Source of the DNA: an uncultured Verrucomicrobia subdivision 3 bacterium
Lineage (GTDB): Bacteria > Verrucomicrobiota > Verrucomicrobiia > Limisphaerales > UBA11358
Reading direction: 5' to 3'
DNA: 40,597 nucleotides
NCBI GenBank assembly: GCA_903870815.1
Contig: CAIQEI010000048.1
Span: forward strand, 1 to 40,597
Shown: positions 23,101 to 29,593 of the stretch, in pieces
Numbering within the stretch: position 1 is the stretch's first letter
Layout of the letters: every line of letters begins with the position of its first letter
Made by a program: the position numbers and the translations under genes
Notes under the pieces: generated by a model
What the model was told of the DNA's origin: nothing
Seen by the model: only the letters and a program-made list of their open reading frames with translations
Database searches by the model: none

Positions 23101-24759
23101 ATCGCGGGCGTGTTTCCGCTCGTGGTTTCCAAAGGCGCCGGTGCCGAAATGCGCCAGGCGATGGGCATTGCGGTTTTCTCGGGCATGATTGGGGTCACGC
23201 TCTTCGGCTTGTTTTTGACGCCCGTTTTCTACGTCACCCTGATGAAACTTGGCTTGAAGAACAAACCGGCGACGGCAGTTAAAAACGTGCTGCTTGGTTC
23301 GAGCGCCGCCGCCACGGGAATCGTCACCCTCGCCCTGCTGTTCACGGTGGTTTCGGCGAATGCGGGTGTGCTGACCATTGGCCCCGATTACCAGCCGCCG
23401 AGCAATTCCGTGCCGGCAAATTACAAGGCTGTTGATTTCGGCTCTTGGAAGGAAGGCCAACCTTTGGATAATGTGCCGAAAGGAAATTGGTGGGAGCTGT
23501 TTGCTGACACCAACCTGAACGTGCTGGAAGCGCAGGCGGTGGCCGCCAATCAACAACTCAAAGCCGCCGTCGCCCGGGTGGATCAGGCGCGGGCCACGGC
23601 GCGCGTCGCCCGCAGCCAGTTGATGCCCGGTTTGAGCTTGGCCCCGAGCTACTCGCGCGAAGGCTATTCGCCCAATGCGAATCCCAGTTTCGGAAACATC
23701 ACGGCGAACACATTCAACGCGCCGCTGGACTTGAGCTATGAAGTGGATTTGTGGGGCCGCATCCGCCGGCTCTTTCAGGGCGCGCGCGCCGACGCGCAGG
23801 CGTCGCTGGCGGATTATTACAACGTCCTGCTCACGCTCCAGTCCGACATGGCGCAAAATTATTTTGCCCTGCGTTCCCTTGACGCGGAAATCGCCACGGT
23901 CAACGGCACCATCACCCTGCGCCACGAACAGGTGCGGCTCGTGCGCAGCCGGCTGGAAGGCGGCATCGGTAGTGAACTCGACGTGGCCCAGGCGGAAACC
24001 GAGCTGGCGACCACCGAAGCCGAGGCGGCCTCGCTCGCGCATCGTCGCGATGAGTTGGAAAATGCCATCGCAATTCTGGTCGGCGAAAACCCGTCCCGCT
24101 TCAAACTCGCCGCCTTGGACGATCCGAATTGGAACCCGCAGCCGCCGGGAATTCCCGCCGGTCTGCCTTCGGATTTGCTGGAGCGCCGTCCCGATGTAGC
24201 TCAGGCCGAACGTCAGCTGGCCTCGGCCAACGCCGGGATCGGCGTCGCCAAAGCCGCGTTTTTCCCGGTGCTGACGCTAACCGGCTCGGCCGGATATATA
24301 AGCGGTGACCTTTCCTCATTGTTCAACTGGGACAGCCGCACCTGGTCGATCGGGCCGAGCCTTTCCCTGCCTATATTTACGGGCGGGCGCAACCGGGCAA
24401 ATTACCAACACTCGCAGGCGGCGTTCCGGGAATCGGTCGCGCTCTATCGCCAGCAAGTCTTGGTCGCCTTTGGGGACGTGGAGGACAGTCTCTCCGGAAT
24501 TTATCATTTTGCCGTCCAGGCGGAGGCTCAGCAGCGCGCCGTGACCAGCGCCCGCCGCGCCTCGGAACTCGCCACCGACCGATATCGTTCCGGCATCGTG
24601 GCCTACATCGAAGTTGTCGATGCGAGTCGCGACACTCTGATGGCGGAACGCGCCAATGCCCAGCTCGCCGGCCAGCGCCTGATTGCTTCGGTCCAATTGA
24701 TCAAGGCGCTTGGCGGCGGGTGGAGCAGCCAACAGATTCTGGCGCGCGCTGCCCCCTAA
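20134..24759 (+). CDS. RND efflux pump (HAE1/AcrB type) fused to outer-membrane factor (NodT/OprM type)
   Basis: 1541 residues in one frame. Residues 1-1045 are a complete AcrB-like permease: 'FIKRPIFAGVLSIAVFIMGLLA', the proton-relay Asp pair in 'GIVVDDAIVVVENV' (410-411), and the matching Lys948 in 'GLACKNAILIVEFAK'. After the last helix ('FGLFLTPVFYVTLMKLGL') comes a new hydrophobic segment (1052-1074) ending in 'SANAG', a signal-peptidase-I-like site after Ala1077. Then a full outer-membrane factor starts with 'IGPDYQPPSNSVP' (normally found at the mature N-terminus) and has both OMF repeats ('SYEVDLWGRIRR', 'LLERRPDVAQAERQLASANAGIGVAKAAFFPVL'). The usual lipobox Cys is missing. A GTG at 23287 (residue 1052) could restart translation, but no ribosome binding site is seen. 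Confidence 0.92.
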   Translation: MNVSHYFIKRPIFAGVLSIAVFIMGLLAMFKLPISEYPEVVPPTIVVKATYPGANPKTIAETVASPLEQAINGVEGSLYLFSQATGDGVMTLTVTFNLGTDPDKAQVQVQNRVAQALPKLPEEVRNLGVTTTKQSPDLTMVVHLFSPDNRYDKVYIRNYATLQVKDVLARIPGAGDVELFGSGDYSMRIWLNPDKIAARNLTASDVVAAIREQNVQVAGGVIGQQPVSSPVNYEMQVNVKGRLISEEEFGNIIVKTGPNGEKTLLKDVARIELGAGSYALQSLLDNKTAVAIPIFQSPGANALELSKNVRAAMKELKKNFPEGLDYDVVYDPTVFVRHSIEAVIHTLCEAILLVVLVVILFLQTWRAAIIPLAAVPVSLIGTFALMLAFGFSINALSLFGLVLAIGIVVDDAIVVVENVERNIARGLSSYDAARQAMHEVTGPIVATALVLCAVFVPTAFISGLTGQFYKQFALTIAISTVISAFNSLTLSPALCALLLKDHHAPKDWLSRVMDNMFGWFFRPFNRVFAWAGEKYSAGVGNVLRKCAIALLVYGGLVLLTGWSFSKVPTGFVPTQDKQYLVAFAQLPDGSSLDRTEAVIRRMSDIGLKQPGVQSAVAFPGLSISGFSVAPNQGIVFFTLNPFEERTTPNLSGPAITAALNQKLSVIQDAFVLAVPPPAVMGLGTIGGFKLYVEDRADLGYDALYQNLQTVIGKSYQSPALAGTFSGFTINVPQLDADVDREKAKTQGIPLQNLFETMQIYLGSLYVNDFNRFGRTYEVIAQADAPYRAHAEDITRLKTRNDRGEMVPLGAVVKVTESHGPDRVMRYNGYPAAEINGAPAPGYSSGQGEASIAKLAADNLPRGMTYEWTDLTYQRILSGNTVVYVGPLCILLVFLVLAALYESFRLPLAIILILPMCLLCAITGVWLKGGDNNIFTQIGLIVLVGLACKNAILIVEFAKRKQDEGMAPFAAAIEACRLRLRPILMTSIAFIAGVFPLVVSKGAGAEMRQAMGIAVFSGMIGVTLFGLFLTPVFYVTLMKLGLKNKPATAVKNVLLGSSAAATGIVTLALLFTVVSANAGVLTIGPDYQPPSNSVPANYKAVDFGSWKEGQPLDNVPKGNWWELFADTNLNVLEAQAVAANQQLKAAVARVDQARATARVARSQLMPGLSLAPSYSREGYSPNANPSFGNITANTFNAPLDLSYEVDLWGRIRRLFQGARADAQASLADYYNVLLTLQSDMAQNYFALRSLDAEIATVNGTITLRHEQVRLVRSRLEGGIGSELDVAQAETELATTEAEAASLAHRRDELENAIAILVGENPSRFKLAALDDPNWNPQPPGIPAGLPSDLLERRPDVAQAERQLASANAGIGVAKAAFFPVLTLTGSAGYISGDLSSLFNWDSRTWSIGPSLSLPIFTGGRNRANYQHSQAAFRESVALYRQQVLVAFGDVEDSLSGIYHFAVQAEAQQRAVTSARRASELATDRYRSGIVAYIEVVDASRDTLMAERANAQLAGQRLIASVQLIKALGGGWSSQQILARAAP

Positions 24760-24766
24760 TTCCCAA

Positions 24767-24796
24767 GTAGCAGCCGGCGGGGTAAAATGAAAGCCA
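24767..24796. repeat. Degenerate REP-like unit
   Basis: GTAGCAGCCGGCGG followed by GGGTAAAATGAAA. The start resembles the GTAGCAGCGGAC unit at 17572 and 37230. The sequence near 13948-13993 has the same order, GGCAGCCGGTGG then GGGTAAAATAAAA. The gap 24760-25053 otherwise holds only the sites listed for the nuo promoter region. Confidence 0.4.
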
Positions 24797-24961
24797 CCGT
24801 TGATATTTTCCGCCAACCGGGCATAAACCCGCCCGCCTCCAAAAAGGTCGCGATCATTCCGATGTCACAACAAGTGAGGCATTAATCGGCAACAACTTTG
24901 ACCTGTAATTACATCATCCCCCATCGGACGCCGGGGACCAAAATTCGGTCAATAGTTTTGC

Positions 24962-24979
24962 TTGTGAAATAAATCACAA
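24962..24979. promoter_or_regulatory. CRP/FNR-like palindrome upstream of the nuo operon
   Basis: TTGTGAAATAAATCACAA is a perfect 6-bp inverted repeat with a 6-bp spacer and contains TGTGA-N6-TCACA, the consensus of the CRP/FNR regulator family. It ends 74 bp before the nuoB start. Possible promoter boxes TTGCCC (24988-24993) and TAGGCT (25011-25016) lie just downstream but are weak. The regulator gene itself is not in the window. Confidence 0.5.
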
Positions 24980-25053
24980 ATTTGAACTTGCCCGGCTTTT
25001 GCGCCGCAGCTAGGCTGGGTTTGCGCTTTTTCAGGCGCTTATTTTTTAAGGAA

Positions 25054-25587
25054 ATGCAGACACAAAGCGAATACGGCTACAACTCAAAGATCGAAGGCGA
25101 TGTCGTCCTTACGACCGTTGACGCCGCACTCGCCTGGTTCCGCAAAAATTCCGTCTGGCCCATGCCCATGGGCCTCGCCTGCTGCGCCATCGAATTGATG
25201 GCCGTCGGCGCCAGCCGCTTCGATATTTCCCGCTTCGGTTCGGAGGTGATGCGCTTCTCGCCGCGCCAGGCCGATTGCATGATCGTCGCCGGCACCGTCA
25301 CCTACAAAATGGCCAATGTGCTCCGGCGCATCTATGACCAGATGCCCGAGCCGAAATGGGTCATCGCCATGGGTGCCTGCGCCTCCACTGGTGGCATGTA
25401 TCGCAGCTATGCCGTGTTGCAGGGTGTGGATAAAATCGTACCCGTGGATGTCTATATTGGCGGCTGTCCGCCCCGGCCGGAGGCGGTCCTCGACGCGCTC
25501 ATTAAAATCCAGGAAAAAATCGGCAAACAGCCCATTTTGCAGGGTACCGTCGCCGCGAAATTATTACATCTCGAGGAAAAATCATAA
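25054..25587 (+). CDS. nuoB: NADH-quinone oxidoreductase subunit B
   Basis: 177 residues. This subunit holds cluster N2, which passes electrons to quinone. The ligands are visible: the CC pair in '[11 protein letters not shown]', Cys in '[10 protein letters not shown]' and Cys in '[10 protein letters not shown]'. The ATG at 25054 is taken because the conserved part follows; the AAGGA before it is only 1 bp away, closer than usual. It is the first gene of the operon here: nuoA, which normally precedes it, is absent. Confidence 0.96.
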   Translation: MQTQSEYGYNSKIEGDVVLTTVDAALAWFRKNSVWPMPMGLACCAIELMAVGASRFDISRFGSEVMRFSPRQADCMIVAGTVTYKMANVLRRIYDQMPEPKWVIAMGACASTGGMYRSYAVLQGVDKIVPVDVYIGGCPPRPEAVLDALIKIQEKIGKQPILQGTVAAKLLHLEEKS

Positions 25588-25693
25588 ACCCACCAATGAA
25601 CCACCACCCTTGCATGGCCGTTTTGTCAGGTTGCCTCGTTTCCGGGTTTTCCCTTTTCAACGTTTCAACCGTTCAACGTTTTAACCTCGTTCG
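25588..25693. other. nuoB-nuoC spacer with TTCAACG-type simple repeat
   Basis: This 106-bp gap contains TTCAACG, TTTCAACC, GTTCAACG and TTTTAACC in a row at 25656-25686, an imperfect 7-8-bp tandem repeat. No gene or clear promoter is seen. Confidence 0.6.
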
Positions 25694-26272
25694 ATGACCG
25701 CCCTCGAATCTGCCAATAAAATCAAGGCCAAGTTCGGCGACCTAGTCTCCGAACCGGCGGAGTTTCGCGGCGAAATTTCCGTGAAAGTTTCCGACGCGGA
25801 AAAAATTTTCGACGTATGCAGTTTCGCCAAACAGCAACTTGGCTTTGATTACCTCGTGGATATCAGCAGTGTGGACAATTACGGCACGGATCCTCGCTGG
25901 ACGGTGGTCTATCACCTTCGCGTTATCGATAGCGGGATTGAAATCCGCCTCAAAAACGACGTGAGCGAGGAGAAATCCGAGCTTCCGAGCGTTTTACCCG
26001 TCTGGCGCACTGCCAATTGGCATGAGCGCGAGATTTACGACATGATGGGCATTCGTTTCAGCGGTCATCCCGATTTGCGCCGGATTTTGATGTGGGAAGG
26101 TTATCCCTATTTCCCTTTACGCAAAGACTTTCCCCTGGCCGGCAAGCCATCGGATTTGCCCGGCGTGGCGTTCACCCAGCCGGCGCCGCTGGAAGGCGGT
26201 CCGTTTGTGACCATTCCGAGTGCGGGTGATGCGATTGGCCGCGAACCACGCGTGCGCACGCCCGAAGAATAA
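25694..26272 (+). CDS. nuoC: NADH-quinone oxidoreductase subunit C
   Basis: 192 residues. NuoC (30-kDa subunit) belongs to the connecting part of the peripheral arm. The signature 'WHEREIYDMMGIRFSGHPDLRRILMWEGYPYFPLRKDFPL' (about residues 112-151) is unmistakable. It is separate from NuoD, unlike the fused NuoCD of enterobacteria. It ends 5 bp before nuoD. Confidence 0.96.
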   Translation: MTALESANKIKAKFGDLVSEPAEFRGEISVKVSDAEKIFDVCSFAKQQLGFDYLVDISSVDNYGTDPRWTVVYHLRVIDSGIEIRLKNDVSEEKSELPSVLPVWRTANWHEREIYDMMGIRFSGHPDLRRILMWEGYPYFPLRKDFPLAGKPSDLPGVAFTQPAPLEGGPFVTIPSAGDAIGREPRVRTPEE

Positions 26273-26277
26273 TTTTC

Positions 26278-27549
26278 ATGGCTCAAGTTCAAGACATTGA
26301 AATCCCTGATTCCGCCGCCCGCACGGTCGCGGCGGCGGATGACTTGCAGGACGCCCATGGCGAGAAGATGGTCTTGAACATGGGGCCGTCGCATCCGGCT
26401 ACGCACGGCGTCTTGCGCATTGTGCTGGAACTGGACGGCGAAGTCATCACCAAGGCGGATCCGGACGTGGGTTATCTGCATCGCGGCGACGAAAAAATCG
26501 CCGAGAACATGACCTACACCCAGTTCATCCCTTACACGGATCGGCTGGATTATCTCGCGCCGCTGGCGAACAACGTCGCCTACGCGCTCGCGGTGGAAAA
26601 ACTGCTCGGCATCCACGATAAACTGCCGCCGCGCTGCCAGTACATCCGGGTGATGTGCTGCGAACTGGCCCGCATTTCCGCGCATTTGCTCGGTCTCGGC
26701 GCGTTTGCCATGGACACTGGTGCCGTCACGGTCTTCCTGCTCACGTTCACCGAGCGCGAAAAAATTTACAACCTCGCCGAAGCCGCGAGCGGCGCGCGCC
26801 TGACCACCAGCTACACGCGGATCGGCGGCTTGATGCGCGATGTGCCGCCGACCTGGTGTGATCAAGTCCGCCAGTTTCTCAAGGAATTTGCCGTGGCGCT
26901 CAACGAGGCGGAAACCCTGCTGACGCGCAACCGCATCTGGGTGGATCGTCTGCGCGACCTCGGCGTGGTCTCGAAGGCGATGGCCATCGACTACGGTTTG
27001 AGCGGTCCGAACCTGCGCGGCAGCGGTGTGAACTGGGATTTGCGCAAGAACCAGCCGTATCTCTGTTATAATGATTTAGATTTTGAGGTTGCCCTCGGCT
27101 CAGTCGGCGATTGCTATGACCGTTACCTTGTCCGCATGGAGGAAATGCGCCAGAGCATGCGAATTCTGGAGCAGTGTGTTGACAAGATTCCCGGCGGCGG
27201 CGAAAACCGGTCGCACGAGCCGGTCAACGTGGCCGACGGGAAAATCACCCTGCCGTCGAAATCGAAGGTCATGTCCAGCATGGAGGAACTGATCCACCAG
27301 TTCATGCTCGTGACTGAAGGCGTGAATTGCCCGCCCGGCGAAGTTTATTTCGGGCACGAAAATCCCAAGGGAGAGCTCGGCTTTTACCTCAACAGTCGGG
27401 GCGGCGGCACGCCGTACCGCCTTAAAATCCGCGCCCCTTCTTTTGTGAATTTGAGCATCCTCGGCGAATTGTTGCCCGGCTGCATGATCAGCGACGTGCC
27501 CGTCGTGCTGGGCTCGCTTGACTTTGTGATGGGAGAATCCGACCGATGA
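26278..27549 (+). CDS. nuoD: NADH-quinone oxidoreductase subunit D
   Basis: 423 residues. The 49-kDa subunit lines the quinone pocket with NuoB. Seen are 'MGPSHPATHGVLRIVLELDGE' (with the quinone-site His pair), 'GYLHRGDEKIAENMTYTQFIPYTDRLDY', 'ELARISAHLLGLG' and the C-terminal 'DFVMGESDR'. It shares a 4-bp ATGA overlap with nuoE, evidence of translational coupling. Confidence 0.97.
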   Translation: MAQVQDIEIPDSAARTVAAADDLQDAHGEKMVLNMGPSHPATHGVLRIVLELDGEVITKADPDVGYLHRGDEKIAENMTYTQFIPYTDRLDYLAPLANNVAYALAVEKLLGIHDKLPPRCQYIRVMCCELARISAHLLGLGAFAMDTGAVTVFLLTFTEREKIYNLAEAASGARLTTSYTRIGGLMRDVPPTWCDQVRQFLKEFAVALNEAETLLTRNRIWVDRLRDLGVVSKAMAIDYGLSGPNLRGSGVNWDLRKNQPYLCYNDLDFEVALGSVGDCYDRYLVRMEEMRQSMRILEQCVDKIPGGGENRSHEPVNVADGKITLPSKSKVMSSMEELIHQFMLVTEGVNCPPGEVYFGHENPKGELGFYLNSRGGGTPYRLKIRAPSFVNLSILGELLPGCMISDVPVVLGSLDFVMGESDR

Positions 27550-28061
27550 GTTTTACCGCCACCAAAGAACTGGAAGCCGAGGTTGACGAGCTGATCACGC
27601 ATTATCCCGTGAAACGCGCCGCGTCGCTCATGGTGCTGCATGCCATCCAGGAAAAGTTCGGCTGGATTTCGTCGGAGGCGGTGCAGTGGACGGCGAAGAA
27701 GCTGGAGCTTCAGCCGATCAATGTCTTTGAGATTCTGACTTTTTATCCCATGCTCCGGCAGCAGCCGATGGGCAAGTATCAGATCAAGGTCTGCCGCACG
27801 TTGAGCTGCGCGCTCGGCGGCGCGTATGAACTGCATAAGCATTTCTGCGACAAGCTGGGTTTGGACGCGCACAAGCACGGCGCGCAGACGACCAAGGATG
27901 GCAAATTCACCGTGGAATTTGTGGAATGCCTCGCCAGTTGTGGCACTGCGCCGGTGATCATGTGCAATGACGCATTTTACGAGGATGTCAGCCACGAGGA
28001 GGCAGATGAAATATTACGGGGCGCAAACGCCATGGTTGCCCGACATGGATTTGAACCATGA
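27546..28061 (+). CDS. nuoE: NADH-quinone oxidoreductase subunit E
   Basis: 171 residues. The 24-kDa thioredoxin-like subunit binds [2Fe-2S] cluster N1a with Cys in 'CRTLSCALGG' and 'VECLASCGTAP', all four present. The last eight residues or so ('VARHGFEP') are read from the antisense of a tRNA gene that overlaps the end of this gene, so the natural C-terminus has been set by the tRNA sequence. The gap to nuoF is 93 bp and is filled by that tRNA and its promoter. Confidence 0.95.
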   Translation: MSFTATKELEAEVDELITHYPVKRAASLMVLHAIQEKFGWISSEAVQWTAKKLELQPINVFEILTFYPMLRQQPMGKYQIKVCRTLSCALGGAYELHKHFCDKLGLDAHKHGAQTTKDGKFTVEFVECLASCGTAPVIMCNDAFYEDVSHEEADEILRGANAMVARHGFEP

Positions 28062-28106
28062 CAAACAGATTCAGAGTCTGCTGTGCTACCGTTACACCAT
28101 CGGGCA
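28033..28106 (-). tRNA. tRNA-Gln (anticodon CUG), CCA encoded
   Basis: Read on the minus strand from 28106. The acceptor TGCCCGA pairs with TCGGGCA; the D arm is GTGT/GCAC with a GG-containing loop; the anticodon arm GCAGA-CTCTGAA-TCTGT gives anticodon CTG; the T arm is CATGG-TTCAAAT-CCATG; the discriminator is A, followed by an encoded CCA (28035-28033). All stems pair without mismatch except G-U pairs, so it looks functional. It lies antisense to the complex I operon and overlaps the last 29 bp of nuoE. Confidence 0.92.
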
Positions 28107-28120
28107 GGATGGGACCGTTT

Positions 28121-28148
28121 AAACTAGAGAATTTTATTTGAGAGTCAA
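28121..28148 (-). promoter_or_regulatory. Probable promoter of the tRNA-Gln gene
   Basis: On the minus strand: TTGACT (28148-28143), 16-bp spacer, TAGTTT (28126-28121). A start about 7 bp later would lie roughly 8 nt before the tRNA 5' end. It fits in the 48 bp between the tRNA and the nuoF start codon. Confidence 0.55.
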
Positions 28149-28154
28149 GTTGCT

Positions 28155-29588
28155 ATGGCGCAGGAATACAAATTGATTTTGAAGCACATCGATGAACCCG
28201 ATTACACCCGGGACATCGAGTGCTATTTGCGTCATGGCGGCTACGACTCGCTGAAGAAAGCGCTCGCCTTCCCGGCCCGGACCCTGCCGGACGGCAAAAC
28301 CCAGTCGCCGCAGGAACAGCTTCGGCAGGAAGTGATGACGTCCGGTTTGCGCGGCCGCGGCGGGGCGGGATTTTCCTGCGGCCTGAAATGGAGCTTCGTG
28401 GACCGCAAGAGCGGCAAGCCGGTTTACCTGATTTGCAACGCCGACGAATCCGAGCCGGGCACGTTCAAGGACCGGCAGATCATGCACAAGGACCCCCACC
28501 AGTTGATCGAGGGCATGATCATCTCCTGCTATGCGAACGATGTGAAGCTTGCCTACATCTACATCCGCGGCGAAATGGTGGATGGCGCAAAAATTCTGGC
28601 CCAAGCGCTGAAGGAGGCCCGCGCGAAAAATTTCCTCGGCAAAAACATCCTCGGTACCGGCTACGATCTCGAGATTCACGTTCATCGCGGCGCGGGCGCC
28701 TACATCTGCGGCGAGGAGACTGGCCTCATTGAATCGCTCGAAGGCAAACGGCCGTATCCCCGCATCAAGCCGCCGTACTTTCCGGCCGTGCTCGGCCTGT
28801 GGATGTGCCCGACCATTGTCAACAACGTCGAGACGCTCTGCAATGTGAAGCATATCGTCGCGCTGGGCGGTGCCGAATTCGCCAAGCTCGGCACGCCCAA
28901 CAACACCGGCACCCGCATCGTCAGCTTGAGCGGCCACGTGCAAAACCCCGGCTACTACGAAATAGAAGTCGGCAAGGCGACGCTTGGCGAGCTCATCAAC
29001 GATCCGCAATTCGGCGGCGGCCTGCGCCGTGGGCGCAAATTGAAGGCCATCATTCCCGGCGGTTCGTCCTCGAAAATCCTGAAGGCCGGTGAAAAATTCA
29101 AGCTCAAGAAAAAGGACTCCGAGGGCCGGGAAATTTTGGTCGAGACCGACATGCTTGATCTGCCTTACGATTTTGACTCGCTTGCCCAGGCCGGCACCAT
29201 GAGCGGTTCCAGCGCGATCATCGTCATGGACGACAGCGTGGACATCGTCGCGGCGCTGGCGAACCTTTCCGAGTTTTACGCGCATGAGAGCTGCGGCCAG
29301 TGCACGCCCTGCCGCGAGGGTTCGCTCTGGATGAACAAGGCGCTGCACCGCCTCACGCACGGCGAAGGCCGCTCGCAGGACGCGGATTATCTGGTGAAGA
29401 TCGCAGACAATATCCCCGGCGGCCGCACGATTTGCGCGTTCGGGGAGGCCTGCTCCTGGCCGGTGCAAAGTTTCGTCGCGAAGTTCAAGGACGAATTTAT
29501 CGCGAAGGGCGCGGCCGACGAGGCGCGCCGTGCCAAGGAGGGCGCCGCGCCCGCAGAAACCAAAAAACTGGCCGCCGCGCACCACTGA
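28155..29588 (+). CDS. nuoF: NADH-quinone oxidoreductase subunit F
   Basis: 477 residues. The 51-kDa subunit binds NADH, FMN and cluster N3. Visible are the NADH motif 'GLRGRGGAGF' (64-73), the FMN motif 'NADESEPGTF' (95-104), and the cluster N3 Cys set 'ESCGQCTPCREG' (about 377-388) with a further Cys in 'FGEACSW'. It follows the tRNA insertion and is 5 bp before nuoG. A C-terminal Ala/Lys-rich tail is longer than usual. Confidence 0.97.
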   Translation: MAQEYKLILKHIDEPDYTRDIECYLRHGGYDSLKKALAFPARTLPDGKTQSPQEQLRQEVMTSGLRGRGGAGFSCGLKWSFVDRKSGKPVYLICNADESEPGTFKDRQIMHKDPHQLIEGMIISCYANDVKLAYIYIRGEMVDGAKILAQALKEARAKNFLGKNILGTGYDLEIHVHRGAGAYICGEETGLIESLEGKRPYPRIKPPYFPAVLGLWMCPTIVNNVETLCNVKHIVALGGAEFAKLGTPNNTGTRIVSLSGHVQNPGYYEIEVGKATLGELINDPQFGGGLRRGRKLKAIIPGGSSSKILKAGEKFKLKKKDSEGREILVETDMLDLPYDFDSLAQAGTMSGSSAIIVMDDSVDIVAALANLSEFYAHESCGQCTPCREGSLWMNKALHRLTHGEGRSQDADYLVKIADNIPGGRTICAFGEACSWPVQSFVAKFKDEFIAKGAADEARRAKEGAAPAETKKLAAAHH

Positions 29589-29593
29589 TTTCA

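Noticed and set aside
23250-23300. Frameshift or missed stop creating a false RND-OMF fusion
   Set aside because: The frame continues cleanly with sensible residues on both sides and a coherent signal-like junction; a sequencing error cannot be fully excluded but nothing in the sequence points to one.
21625-24042. Long open frame (about 805 codons) on the minus strand inside the efflux pump gene
   Set aside because: Arg/His-rich translation with no domain; it mirrors the codon pattern of the real gene on the other strand.
24810-24832. Terminator after the efflux operon (CGGG...CCCG)
   Set aside because: Only a 4-bp stem and no T-run; too weak to list as a feature.
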